This document shows positions 9,590 through 18,611 of a DNA stretch of 64,000 bases, piece after piece. The notes under the pieces are model-generated. The model searched no databases and was not told the origin of the DNA. It saw only the letters and a program-made list of their open reading frames with translations. The translations under genes and the position numbers were made by a program. Location: the NCBI RefSeq assembly GCF_918741285.1, contig NZ_CAKKNC010000003.1, positions 186,001 through 250,000 on the forward strand, written 5' to 3'. The stretch is from Sphingobium sp. CECT 9361 (GTDB lineage: Bacteria > Pseudomonadota > Alphaproteobacteria > Sphingomonadales > Sphingomonadaceae). The stretch's first letter is position 1, and the number at the start of each line of letters is the position of its first letter.

Positions 9590-10725
9590 TGGGCGCGTTG
9601 CCAGCGGCCCTACCGCACTCCTTCCTCGCCAGTCCGCAGGAGATCATCGACGAGGCACGGAATGGCCGCATGTTCATCCTGGTCGATGACGAAGATCGTG
9701 AGAATGAAGGCGATCTGGTCATCCCGGCGCAGATGGCGACGCCCGATGCAATCAATTTCATGGCGACGCACGGACGCGGACTGATCTGCCTGGCGCTGGC
9801 GCAGGAGCGGGTTGAACAACTGGGCCTTGGCCTGATGAGTCCGGCCAACGAGACGCGACACGAAACCGCGTTCACCGTATCGATAGAGGCCCGCGAAGGC
9901 GTGACCACTGGAATCAGCGCCGCCGATCGCGCCCGGACCATCTCAGTTGCGATCGATGCGTCGAAAGGGCCGGACTGCATCGTGACGCCGGGCCATGTGT
10001 TCCCCCTGGTTGCGCGTAATGGTGGCGTACTGGTGCGCACCGGGCATACCGAGGCGGCGGTCGATGTTGCGCGCCTCGCCGGACTCAACCCGTCCGGGGT
10101 GATCTGCGAGATCATGAAAAACGACGGCGCGATGGCCCGTCTCGACGACCTTATTCCGTTTGCGCAGAAGCATCTTATGAAGATCGGCACTATCCGTGAC
10201 CTGATCGCCTACCGCCGCCGCAACGACCATCTGGTCGCACGGGGGGAAGAGATGACATTTTCCAGCCGCTGGGGCGGGGAATGGCGCGTCATCAGCTATC
10301 GCAACAAAGTGACGGGCGGCGAGATCGCCGTGCTGGTGAAGGGCGCGATCGATCCCGCTGGCCCGACCCTGGTGCGCATGCATGTCCATTCCCCGATGGG
10401 CGACCTGTTCGCCGAGCAGGATGCCCGCGGCGGCATGCTGGATCGCGCGATGGCTGCGATTGCTGAGGAAGGCAGCGGGGTCATCGTGATCCTCAGTTCG
10501 CCAGCGCCCGACATCGTCGCCTGCGTCATTCGCGCGCGCCAGCAGGGCCGCGAAGAAAGTGGCGGACGGACGGTCGCCTTGCGCGAATTTGGTATCGGTG
10601 CCCAGATCCTCAACGACCTCGATATCCACCGCATTGTGCTGTTGACCAACAGCGACACGAATTTCGTCGGACTGGAAGGGCATGGCATCGAGATCGAGCG
10701 AGTCCGGAACTTGCCAAACATCTAA
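9589..10725 (+). CDS. 3,4-dihydroxy-2-butanone 4-phosphate synthase (RibB) fused to a degenerate GTP cyclohydrolase II-like domain
   Basis: 378 residues from the ATG at 9589, fixed by the TGATG overlap. The first ~205 residues are RibB: VDDEDRENEGDLVIPA (residues 32-47) holds the metal and substrate acids, followed by THGRGLIC and the GHVFPLVARNGGVLVRTGHTEA segment. This domain turns ribulose 5-phosphate into the four-carbon riboflavin precursor. The rest has RibA-like order, but the zinc site is gone: where RibA has a cysteine-rich HSECLTGDVFGS-type motif, this reads HVHSPMGDLFAEQDARGG. RibA activity is therefore not expected. A pathway-dedicated RibB could boost flavin for the LLM enzyme and acyl-CoA dehydrogenases. 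Confidence 0.92.
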
Positions 10726-10782
10726 CATTGCAATCTTATAAATAATGTGGACTATTCGCGTCATCAGGAGATAGGAGAGCTC

Positions 10783-12516
10783 ATGACAAATATTCTCATT
10801 CGCAACGGCACCGTAGTTGATGGCACAGGCGCGCCGTCCTACGCGGCCGATGTCCGTGTACGCGATGGATTGATCGCCGAAATTGGCCAGAACCTGGACC
10901 CTGCCGGCGAGCGGATCGTCGACGCGACCGATTGCATCGTGACGCCCGGCTTTATCGAGGCCCATACCCATATGGACGCGGTGATGTGGTGGCAGCCCAG
11001 TCTTGATCCGCTGCCTGGCTTCGGCGTTACCACTGCGGTTATCGGCAATTGTGGTTTCACCGCCGCCCCAGTGTCGGATGATCCCGATGTGCGGATGGAG
11101 ATGGTCAAGATCTTCACCTTTTTCGAAGAAGTGCCGATCAAGCCGTTCCTCGACCGGTTGCCCTGGGACTGGCGCACCTGGTCGGAATATAAGGATTCGC
11201 TGGATCGCAATGCCAGAACTGCGTGCAATATCGCCGGTTATGTCGGTCATATCGCGATCCGGCTGGCCGTGATGGGGATGGCCGCCTGGGATCGCGCAGC
11301 GACGCCGGATGAGATCAAGCAGATGTGCGCTTATTTGGAGGACGCGCTGCAGGCGGGCGCACTCGGCATGTCCTCCAACTTGCTCGACGACGACAGCGAG
11401 GGTCGACCTATCCCCAGTAAGATGGCTGACGATGCCGAATGGACCGCCCTGTTCGGCGTGCTCGCTCGCTATAAGGGCACGCAGCTCCAGGTCATTCTTG
11501 ATACCTTCTTCCATCTGGAAGCGCCCGAGCAGATGGAGCGGCTGGGCCGCCTTGCGCGCGGCACCGGCGTGCGTGTGCAGATGGCCGGCGCCGGCGCACT
11601 GCTGCGCTTTCAGGACGATATCCGTGAAAAGACCTGGGCGATCACTCAACGACAGAAGACCGAGGACTTGGATTTCTGGCCCAGCTTCGGCCATGTGCCC
11701 CCCACGACCGCGCTTAATTTCTTCTCCTCCTCATCCTTCGCGCAGGCGAACGAATATGTCTGGCACGAAGTCGTTCAGGCCCCGACCGTGGACGCGAAGC
11801 TCGCTCTGCTCAACGATTCCGATTTCCGCGCCCGCGCCCGCGACAGCTGGGATAACAAGGCCTATAAGCAGTCGCTCGTCGCCAATCCTGACATGATGCT
11901 ACTCAACGACAGCGAAACTGGCGCGGGGCCGACCGGGCTCAGCCTCGGGGATCTGGCTACCCAGCGCGGCGTCCATCCGGCCGATGCGCTGGCCGACTGG
12001 GTGATCGCCAACGGCGTCGAGTCGATTGTCAGCCGTACGCCGCACCCAATGATGCATGAAAAGACGGTCGAGATGCTGAAGGATCCCAAGACCGTTGGCG
12101 GCATTTCCGATGCTGGCGCACATGGCCAGATGCTGTGTGGCGGCGGCGAAAATATTCTGCTGTTCACGCAATTCTACAAGAATAAGGAGCTGACGCTGGA
12201 GGAAGCGGTGGCGGTGATGACCGGCAAGGTCGCCGATCATTTCAACTTCGCTGATCGAGGCGTCTTGAAGGCCGGGTATCGCGCCGACATCGCTGTGTTC
12301 AATCTCGATGAGATCAGTGAACAGCCGTTGAAGCGCGTGTTCGACGTGCCCGATGGTGAGGGCGGCAATACTTGGCGCTTTACCCGCGACGCCGCGCCGA
12401 TGCGGCTGACGCTGGTAAACGGGGTGCCGACCTTTGAAAACGGCGCGTTCACCGGCGCATTGCCGGGCGCGATGGTCGGCCCCGTTGTCCAGCGGCAGGC
12501 GGTCGAGGCAGCCTGA
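10783..12516 (+). CDS. Amidohydrolase family protein (D-aminoacylase/N-acyl-D-amino-acid deacylase type)
   Basis: 577 residues. The ATG at 10783 follows AGGAGATAGGAG, a good ribosome site. HTHMD at residues 61-65 is the first metal-binding motif, and GNCGF (Cys90) is the bridging cysteine typical of the D-aminoacylase subgroup, where most amidohydrolases have carboxylated lysine. A late SDAGAHGQM segment carries the metal-binding aspartate, and the C-terminal YRADIAVFNLDEI is the usual beta-sandwich end. The family hydrolyses amide or related C-N bonds, but close homologues in catabolic loci often have unknown substrates. It is followed 35 bases later by a Coq4-like gene. Confidence 0.92.
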   Translation: MTNILIRNGTVVDGTGAPSYAADVRVRDGLIAEIGQNLDPAGERIVDATDCIVTPGFIEAHTHMDAVMWWQPSLDPLPGFGVTTAVIGNCGFTAAPVSDDPDVRMEMVKIFTFFEEVPIKPFLDRLPWDWRTWSEYKDSLDRNARTACNIAGYVGHIAIRLAVMGMAAWDRAATPDEIKQMCAYLEDALQAGALGMSSNLLDDDSEGRPIPSKMADDAEWTALFGVLARYKGTQLQVILDTFFHLEAPEQMERLGRLARGTGVRVQMAGAGALLRFQDDIREKTWAITQRQKTEDLDFWPSFGHVPPTTALNFFSSSSFAQANEYVWHEVVQAPTVDAKLALLNDSDFRARARDSWDNKAYKQSLVANPDMMLLNDSETGAGPTGLSLGDLATQRGVHPADALADWVIANGVESIVSRTPHPMMHEKTVEMLKDPKTVGGISDAGAHGQMLCGGGENILLFTQFYKNKELTLEEAVAVMTGKVADHFNFADRGVLKAGYRADIAVFNLDEISEQPLKRVFDVPDGEGGNTWRFTRDAAPMRLTLVNGVPTFENGAFTGALPGAMVGPVVQRQAVEAA

Positions 12517-12551
12517 TCGTCGCCGTGCACTACAATGACAGGAGAGACGCC

Positions 12552-13421
12552 ATGAAGGACGAGGATCTTCCATATCTGCAGCGCGGCCGACAGGTAATCG
12601 AGACGCCGAGCAGCATTCTCATCAGCTCGTCGAAATATCTGAACGACTATCGCATCCGCGAGTGGGTCACGAACCAGTGCCTCAAACGCAACGGCCGCGA
12701 TTGTCCTAACACCTATGGCATCCCGCCTCTGATCGAGGCGGTGCGCGAGGTGCAGGACCACACGCGCATCGAAGCCCTGTTCGACGAGGCCCGCCGCGAC
12801 TGGCCTGAATTCGATCGCTGGCTCGATGACCGATGGCTGTCGCGCATAACGCGCGACGACATGAAATCCTGTCCCGAAGGCTCGGTGGGCGGGATCTGGT
12901 ATGCGTGGCTGTCCAGCGGCAACATGCAGGTCGACATCATACCGACCTTTGAGCCACGCTCCAGCTTCGAGTATTTCTTCCTTCGCGGTGTGCAGATCCA
13001 CGACATCATGCACATATTGAGTGGCGGCGGTTTCGACGGAATAGGGGAGATCATGCCCGCATTCCTTAAATATGGGAATCTCTTCCGCCACTTCACGCCC
13101 GAGCTGGCCGGGCTACTCAACGTGCAGAACACGCTGCTCACCATCCCCATGTTCATGCGCGGACCGCTCCATTATCCTGAGCTGTTCACGACCATGTGGG
13201 ATCTGGCGAGCTATGCGATGAATGTCGGTCGCGACTCTGACGCGCTGTTTCTACCGCGCTACGAGGAATATATGGACCTGCCGCTGGAGGAAGCGCGTCG
13301 CAAGTTCGGGGTGCGCGGTGCGCGGTCGATCGATACGGCGCGCGAGTCGGCCTATTGGGACGACCGATCGGCTACTCTGGAACCGCCGCCCTTGCAGCCC
13401 GACGCAGTCGCGGCTGAATAG
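12552..13421 (+). CDS. Coq4 family protein
   Basis: 289 residues from an ATG preceded by GGAGAG. The signature HDxxHx11E of Coq4 proteins is exact: His150, Asp151, His154 and Glu166 (HDIMHILSGGG...E), with the upstream PEGSVGGIWYAWL also family-like. In ubiquinone synthesis Coq4 is a metal protein linked to removal and hydroxylation of C1 of the quinone ring. No other ubiquinone gene is nearby; it sits in a catabolic run after an amidohydrolase. It may act on an aromatic or quinone-like catabolic intermediate. The family call is firm; the role here is speculative. Confidence 0.88.
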   Translation: MKDEDLPYLQRGRQVIETPSSILISSSKYLNDYRIREWVTNQCLKRNGRDCPNTYGIPPLIEAVREVQDHTRIEALFDEARRDWPEFDRWLDDRWLSRITRDDMKSCPEGSVGGIWYAWLSSGNMQVDIIPTFEPRSSFEYFFLRGVQIHDIMHILSGGGFDGIGEIMPAFLKYGNLFRHFTPELAGLLNVQNTLLTIPMFMRGPLHYPELFTTMWDLASYAMNVGRDSDALFLPRYEEYMDLPLEEARRKFGVRGARSIDTARESAYWDDRSATLEPPPLQPDAVAAE

Positions 13422-13458
13422 CGCTGCGCGTCGGTTACGTCGGACTGCAAGAAAAGCG

Positions 13459-14376
13459 TCACCAGCCTTCGATCTCGGCCAGGCCGATCTCCTCGACCAC
13501 CGCCAGCGCGTTGGTCAGTGCCTCGGGTTCGGACGGCAGGCGGGGGGAGCGGGGATAGCCACCGGCGAGTCCTTGATGCTCCAGCACTGCCTTGGTCACG
13601 CGGATGCCGCCATTCCCGTATAGCGCCATGAACAGTCGCATCAGCTTCCCCCACCGCTCCAGGAAGAGGGCATTGTCGCCGGCATGCGCCGCGTCGATCA
13701 CACTGCGGCACAAGCGCGGCGCCAGATTGCCCTCCGACGTCAGGAACCCATGTCCGCCCAGCGCCAGCGCGAGCGGCGCGAGATGCGGCCCGCCTACGCA
13801 GATGTCGGCCCGCTCGCCCAGCGCGTCGATCAGCGTACGCAGATAGCCCGGATCCTGATGACTGATGTTGAGGCCGATCAGCCGGTCGTAACGATTGAAA
13901 AGGTCAATGATCACCGGCGCCGGAATCGTATAGCCAACCGACTGGTGGGTCGAGAGGATTGCGGGAATGTCGCTGTTCGACAGCACTTCGTCGAAATAGG
14001 CGCCAAGCTCGCGCGGTGTCGGCACATGCCCATGGCCGACGTCGAGCGAATAGACCTGCGCAGCGTCGACCCCTGCGTGCTTCGCCAGGTCGAGAAAGTC
14101 GATCATCTGGCGTGCCGTCCGCGGCTCCACACCCATTGCGCGGATCGACGTCCTACCCTTCAGTTCCTCGACTGCAATTGCGAGCAGCCGCGCTGTCTCG
14201 TCGCGCGAGAGTGTATACCCTTCCCCGCTGCCCCCGCCGCCGACATAGACCCCGACGCCCGACCCGGCGAATTTCGCCAGATGCCGTCGCAGCGCCACCT
14301 CATCGATCGACCCATCCTGAGCAAAGGGCGTGATGCTAATCGTGAAGACCTGATAGCGGTCCGTGTCGGCGGTCAT
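13459..14376 (-). CDS. DHDPS/NanA-fold protein lacking the Schiff-base lysine
   Basis: 305 residues, the normal length for dihydrodipicolinate synthase/N-acetylneuraminate lyase proteins. The N-terminal ITPFAQDGSID and GGGSGEGYTLSRDE match the family. Two catalytic residues are absent: the tyrosine of the ILYN motif is replaced in ILST (Ser142), and the Schiff-base lysine of the IGIKE-type motif is Asn170 in IGLNIS. Imine chemistry is therefore not expected; the protein may be a hydrolase, isomerase or binding protein. It faces the GntR regulator gene across 155 bases and is transcribed away from it. Confidence 0.88.
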   Translation of the reverse strand: MTADTDRYQVFTISITPFAQDGSIDEVALRRHLAKFAGSGVGVYVGGGGSGEGYTLSRDETARLLAIAVEELKGRTSIRAMGVEPRTARQMIDFLDLAKHAGVDAAQVYSLDVGHGHVPTPRELGAYFDEVLSNSDIPAILSTHQSVGYTIPAPVIIDLFNRYDRLIGLNISHQDPGYLRTLIDALGERADICVGGPHLAPLALALGGHGFLTSEGNLAPRLCRSVIDAAHAGDNALFLERWGKLMRLFMALYGNGGIRVTKAVLEHQGLAGGYPRSPRLPSEPEALTNALAVVEEIGLAEIEGW

Positions 14377-14417
14377 ATGTCTCTCCTGACTGGTTTTTGG
14401 GTCTTGGGCGCTTGAAC

Positions 14418-14449
14418 TTGCAAAGATTGCAGTAGGGCCTATTGCAAAG
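14418..14449. promoter_or_regulatory. Repeated TTGCAAAG elements between divergent genes
   Basis: TTGCAAAG occurs at 14418-14425 and again at 14442-14449, 24 bases apart, with a third TTGCAG at 14427-14432. They lie between the divergent DHDPS-like gene and the GntR gene. Such spacing places binding sites on one face of the helix roughly two turns apart. A GntR-type regulator often binds its own divergent promoter, so these are candidate operators. Confidence 0.35.
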
Positions 14450-14531
14450 GGGTGAGCCTACAGGGAATTTTCATGCTTTTTCGATTGGTATCGATGGACG
14501 TTATGCACGCAGCCGATGGGGGGGCAGCGGT

Positions 14532-15308
14532 ATGAAGGCCCCCAAGAAAAGACTGCGCCAGCCGCGCGTGGCCGAAATTGTGGCGTCCAGCCTGCGCGCG
14601 CGTATCCTGTCGGGCGCCCTGGCGGACGGCGACATGCTGCCCAAGCAGGAAGAGCTGCTGACCGAATTTGGCGTCAGCCCGCCCGCCATCCGCGAAGCCT
14701 TCCGCATACTGGAGACTGAGGGGCTCATCACCGTGTTGCGCGGCAATGTCGGCGGCGCGATCATCCATGTCCCCCATCCGGGCACCGCCGCCTACATGCT
14801 CGGACTCGTGCTTCAGGCGCGCTCGGTCAGCCTGATGGACCTGTCCGATGGCATGCGTCAGCTCGAACCCGCCTGCGCGGCCCAGGCGGCGTTGCGTCCT
14901 GATCGAGAGACGACGGTGCTGCCGCAGCTGCGCGCCAATATCGACGCCTGTATGGCTGCTATTGACGATCCCAACACCTTCATCGGTCTGGCACGCGCTT
15001 TCCATACCGAGCTGGTCAGCAATTGCGGCAATGAGACGATGAGCCTCGTCGTCGGCGCGCTCGAAAATCTCTGGTCGGCTCAGGTCGATGTGCTTGCCCG
15101 CAGCAAGTTGGTGCATGGCTCGTTCGCCGACCGCTCCGTGCGGCTGTCCCTCGCGCGCGAACATGAACGCATCTATCGCGCGATCGAAGAGGGCGACGCA
15201 CAAAGCGTCGAGCGCGCGATCCGTGAGCATTATACCGCAGGTGGCGACGAGCGTCGGCACGGTTTTGACACGGCGGCCACTGTCATGGCGGACGCCCTGC
15301 GGCATTGA
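14532..15308 (+). CDS. GntR-family transcriptional regulator (FadR/FCD subfamily)
   Basis: 258 residues from the ATG at 14532. A winged helix-turn-helix fills residues ~15-85 (LRARILSGALADGDMLP, then FGVSPPAIREAFRILETEGL, the recognition helix region), followed by an all-helical FCD ligand domain with FHTEL and HERIYRAIEEGD. FCD regulators bind carboxylates or acyl-CoA-type effectors and usually repress a nearby operon until the effector arrives. Divergence from the DHDPS-like gene suggests control of that unit and perhaps the larger cluster. The length is normal. Confidence 0.94.
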   Translation: MKAPKKRLRQPRVAEIVASSLRARILSGALADGDMLPKQEELLTEFGVSPPAIREAFRILETEGLITVLRGNVGGAIIHVPHPGTAAYMLGLVLQARSVSLMDLSDGMRQLEPACAAQAALRPDRETTVLPQLRANIDACMAAIDDPNTFIGLARAFHTELVSNCGNETMSLVVGALENLWSAQVDVLARSKLVHGSFADRSVRLSLAREHERIYRAIEEGDAQSVERAIREHYTAGGDERRHGFDTAATVMADALRH

Positions 15309-15334
15309 CGGGACCATGCCGGAGATCCGCATGG

Positions 15335-15928
15335 TCAGATGTCCAGCCAGCGGGCCACGCTATCTGCGCTTGCGCGTTGGCGTTCGGGCGCGGCCTCGGC
15401 GATCGTGCCGATCAGGATGACGCCGGCAACTTTCTGCCCCTCGTCCAGCCCCAGCATGGACGTCGCCTGCGGGTCATAGGCATGCCAGCCGGTTAGCCAC
15501 TGCCCGCCATAGCCCATTGCATGCGCGCCATTGAGGATGTTCATGCAGACCGCGCCCGCTGAAAGCCATTGCTCCCATTCGGGCACTTTATGCCCCGCGA
15601 TAGCCGCCGACACCACCACGACCGCCAGCGGCGCGGACGAGAGCTTGCGCGTGCTGACGCGGACCTTGGCCGTGTCCTCACGCGCCTCAGCAAGCGTCAT
15701 CAGCCGGTCGACCCAACGCTTCTTGGCGTCTCCCGCGATCAAAATCAGTCGCCAGGGTCCCAGTCGGCCATGGTCGGGTACGCGCAAGGCTATTTCGACT
15801 AGGCTGTCTATCTCTGCGCGGCCAGGGCCGGGCGCGACCAGCGCATCGGGCATGGGCGAACGTCGCGCCGCAAGACTGGCGGCGAAACTCTGTGCATTGG
15901 TGGACGAAGGTTCGTTCAATGTTGCCAT
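15335..15928 (-). CDS. Nitroreductase family protein (YdjA-like)
   Basis: 197 residues. SLAARRSPMPDALVAPG, VPDHGRLGPWRLILIAGDAKK and MGYGGQWLTGWHAYD match FMN-binding nitroreductases of the small YdjA group. These bind FMN as dimers and use NAD(P)H to reduce nitro groups, quinones or enones; some act as flavin destructases or dehalogenases. The start has a good AGGAGAT site 8 bases upstream on the minus strand. It runs toward the GntR gene end to end. It adds to the flavin-rich character of the cluster. Confidence 0.93.
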   Translation of the reverse strand: MATLNEPSSTNAQSFAASLAARRSPMPDALVAPGPGRAEIDSLVEIALRVPDHGRLGPWRLILIAGDAKKRWVDRLMTLAEAREDTAKVRVSTRKLSSAPLAVVVVSAAIAGHKVPEWEQWLSAGAVCMNILNGAHAMGYGGQWLTGWHAYDPQATSMLGLDEGQKVAGVILIGTIAEAAPERQRASADSVARWLDI

Positions 15929-16128
15929 GCGAAATCTCCTGATAGGTCGCCTCTCTGCTATAACTATCTTTAATAGTAAAGAGCGGCTTTTTTTAGGAAG
16001 GTATGAGCCCCCCTAACGCAAAAATCGGCCATTAGATTGACAGCAGAAGTCGTCTGATAACCACGCGATTGACTCTGGCGTTGCCTTGCTCTTATGATAT
16101 AAAAGATAGATATAAAATGGAGACATCG

Positions 16129-16470
16129 ATGTCGTTGGCCCAGAACCGCTTTGCCCATAATATTGAGGCGCGCTCGCACGTCCGATTTTCCGATATCCGT
16201 CTTGGCCAGCCCGTCAGCCTGACGCAATCAGTCGATGGTGCCGGTGCGATCGGCGATTGCATGTGCGATCTTGTCCGCCAATGGTCGGGTTCGCCCCGGG
16301 CATCGCTCGTCTCGCTGCACCAGCCCGCCGGCGGGCTCACGCCGGACACCGTTGCCGGGCATGTTCTTGCTCGGCATCTGGACGGCAGCAACCAAGCTGA
16401 TGTCGAGATATTGGGGCGCGCTCAGGACATCATCTGCCTGCGCGCCGTTGTGCGCGTTGCGCTGGCGTAA
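16129..16470 (+). CDS. Hypothetical protein, possibly hotdog-fold
   Basis: 113 residues from an ATG preceded by GGAGA at the normal distance; an upstream ATG in the same frame lacks such a site. The C-terminal half (AGHVLARHLDGSNQADVEILGRAQDIICLRAVVRVAL) reads like the long strands of a hotdog-fold thioesterase, but I see no clear catalytic motif. It lies between nitroreductase and LysR genes, 66 bases before the latter's likely start. The opposite strand also has open frames, so coding is probable rather than certain. Confidence 0.5.
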   Translation: MSLAQNRFAHNIEARSHVRFSDIRLGQPVSLTQSVDGAGAIGDCMCDLVRQWSGSPRASLVSLHQPAGGLTPDTVAGHVLARHLDGSNQADVEILGRAQDIICLRAVVRVALA

Positions 16471-16536
16471 CCGGTCATGATCTGTGAAATTGATGCGACG
16501 CTGACCGGTCACTCGCAAGCAAAGCTGAACCGCGCC

Positions 16537-17499
16537 ATGTCCACCCCGTCTGAGCCTGCCGTCCCTCGCGAAGTCGCCACGCTCCGAACGCTACGAATTG
16601 CCAAGCACTTCCCCTATTTCCTGGCGGTAGCCGAGGAGCAGAATCTCCACCGTGCCGCCGACCGGCTGAATATCGCGCAGTCCGCGCTATCGCGACGGAT
16701 TGCCGACCTTGAACGCGAACTGGGGAATGTCGAACTGTTCGAACGGCAGGCACGCGGCGTCGCGATCACCGCCGCCGGCCGGGCGCTGGCCGAAGACGTG
16801 CGGCGCATCCTGCTCTCGATTGAGGATGCAGGCCGTCACGTCCGGCGCGTGGCACGGGGCGACCTCGGCACGTTGCGCGTCGCCTTTTCCGAAGCCATGT
16901 TGCGGCGGCCCGTGCTGCCAATCGTTCTTCGCGAATTCCGCGCGCTCTATCCTGAGGTAGAACTACGTGCCTTTCCGCTCCCCTCCGACACCCAACGCAC
17001 GCGAATGGTGGCGGATGAGATCGACGTCGCCTTCGTTATCGACGAGGCGACCGACAGCGAGCATTTCTCCTCACTGTATATTGGCCATGACAAGTTTGTC
17101 GTAGCTTTACCGGATACGCATCCGCTTGCCGCAAAGTCGGTGCTGACGTTGCGGGACATCGGCGGCGAACCCTTGCTGTGGCCCGCGCGCCATATATCGC
17201 CGCGCCTGTATGATCGGCTGATCGCCGCGTTCGACGCACAGGGGGTTTCGCCCGACATAGCGGTAGAGGTGATGGCGGTCGACATCGCTTATGAATTGGC
17301 GGCAGCCGGCATCGGTCTCGGCATCATCACTGCAGCCGATCCACGACGCACACCGCCGGGTATTGTGCTGCGCGACCTCGTCGATCTCGACCTGCCGCTG
17401 CTGATCAGCATGTTGTGGCCAAAGCAGCGAAGTTCACCGTTGATCGATCATTTCGTCTCGCTCGTGACCGATCGGATCAACGCGCCTCCGGCTGAATGA
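16537..17499 (+). CDS. LysR-family transcriptional regulator
   Basis: About 320 residues from the ATG at 16537 (a frame-open extension to 16477 is less likely). The N-terminal helix-turn-helix FPYFLAVAEEQNLHRAADRL and NIAQSALSRRIADLE is unmistakable, followed by a linker helix and a two-lobed effector domain (GTLRVAFSEAMLRR, VALPDTHPLA, AAAGIGLGIITA). LysR proteins usually activate a neighbouring operon with a pathway intermediate as inducer. Its 3' end overlaps the convergent esterase gene by 23 bases. Likely targets are the acyl-CoA dehydrogenase operon from 18612 or the esterase. Confidence 0.94.
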   Translation: MSTPSEPAVPREVATLRTLRIAKHFPYFLAVAEEQNLHRAADRLNIAQSALSRRIADLERELGNVELFERQARGVAITAAGRALAEDVRRILLSIEDAGRHVRRVARGDLGTLRVAFSEAMLRRPVLPIVLREFRALYPEVELRAFPLPSDTQRTRMVADEIDVAFVIDEATDSEHFSSLYIGHDKFVVALPDTHPLAAKSVLTLRDIGGEPLLWPARHISPRLYDRLIAAFDAQGVSPDIAVEVMAVDIAYELAAAGIGLGIITAADPRRTPPGIVLRDLVDLDLPLLISMLWPKQRSSPLIDHFVSLVTDRINAPPAE

Positions 17500-18436
17500 C
17501 GGCTGTGCTGGCGAACTGAGTCCTGATTAGCGTACCGACCGCCGAGACTTCTTCGTCCGCACGCTTGAGCAGTCCGACCAACGTGAAGAAGCCGTGGGCC
17601 ATGTCAGCATGATCGCGCAGCGTGACTGTGACCCCGGCTTCGTCCAGCGCCCGCGCATAGGCTTCGCCTTCGTCGTGTAGGGGGTCGCATCCGGCCAGCA
17701 CCATGATCGCCGGTGGCAGGCTCTGAAATCCTTCGGCGGCAAGCGGCGCTGCATAGGGGGTGGTGCGCTGATCGCCGGGCACATAATGATCCCAGAACCA
17801 GGCGAGGTCTGCGCGCGAGATAAAATGGTCGCCCCCGCCATAGCGCGTCACCGACTCGCGCTCGAAATCAGGCGACAACACCGGATAGAGCAATATTTGC
17901 AGGTCAATGCTCGGCCCGCCCATGTCGCGGGCGCGCAGGGCAAGCGCCGCGGCGATGTTGCCGCCGGCGCTGTCCCCCATCACGGCCAGCGGACGCGCAT
18001 CGCTGTACGCCAGCAACGCAGTCCAGCCATCGTCGATCGCCGCGGGAAAGCGATGCTCGGGCGCGAGACGGTAATCCACGCTGATGATTTCGGCACCAGT
18101 GGCTTGGGCCAGATCGCGGCAGACCGCATCGAACCCATCGAGCGTGCCGAACACCCATCCACCGCCGTGGAAATACAGAATGCGGCCCCCCACGGCCCCC
18201 GGTCGTGCGATATAGCGCCGTGCTGCTATTGCCCCATGCGCCGCGGGAATTGCGATATCCTCGACCAACGCTATGTGCGCGCCCCGGTCGGGCGGCAACG
18301 CCGTCTGCGACTGAGCGAAGGTGCGCCGCGCGTCATCGGGCGACCCGGCGGCAAAACCGGGCAGGCCAAGCGCCGCGCGGCGGTCGAGCATCGCCTGCAT
18401 ATCGGGGTGAAGCTTCCCTTCGCCCTTGTCGACCAT
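17477..18436 (-). CDS. Alpha/beta hydrolase (hormone-sensitive lipase family esterase)
   Basis: 319 residues. HGGGWVFG (the oxyanion-hole HGGG of this family), SVDYRLAPEHRFPAA, the nucleophile elbow GDSAGGN, CDPLHDEG with the acid and MAHGF with the histidine make a full catalytic triad. It hydrolyses short to medium esters in the cytoplasm; no signal peptide is visible. It may open an ester or lactone made by the monooxygenase (a Baeyer-Villiger-type product), but that is inference. It is divergent from the acyl-CoA dehydrogenase operon with 175 bases between starts. Confidence 0.95.
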   Translation of the reverse strand: MVDKGEGKLHPDMQAMLDRRAALGLPGFAAGSPDDARRTFAQSQTALPPDRGAHIALVEDIAIPAAHGAIAARRYIARPGAVGGRILYFHGGGWVFGTLDGFDAVCRDLAQATGAEIISVDYRLAPEHRFPAAIDDGWTALLAYSDARPLAVMGDSAGGNIAAALALRARDMGGPSIDLQILLYPVLSPDFERESVTRYGGGDHFISRADLAWFWDHYVPGDQRTTPYAAPLAAEGFQSLPPAIMVLAGCDPLHDEGEAYARALDEAGVTVTLRDHADMAHGFFTLVGLLKRADEEVSAVGTLIRTQFASTAVIQPEAR

Positions 18437-18611
18437 CGTCGTTCATCCTTATGTGTCGGCCGCAGGCTGTGGGGAACGGGCGGGTATCGCAAATGCCGTT
18501 TTTCGATGCCTTCGATATGGCTTTGATATTCGACGGCATTGCCCCCACTTCTTATGGCCGCATGATTGGAAGACACCGTGGAGTGCGCTCAGTGCCGCCG
18601 TTGGGAGAATG

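Noticed and set aside
9943-11694. 583-codon minus-strand frame opposite the RibB and amidohydrolase genes
   Set aside because: Antisense shadow; the plus-strand genes have clear motifs.
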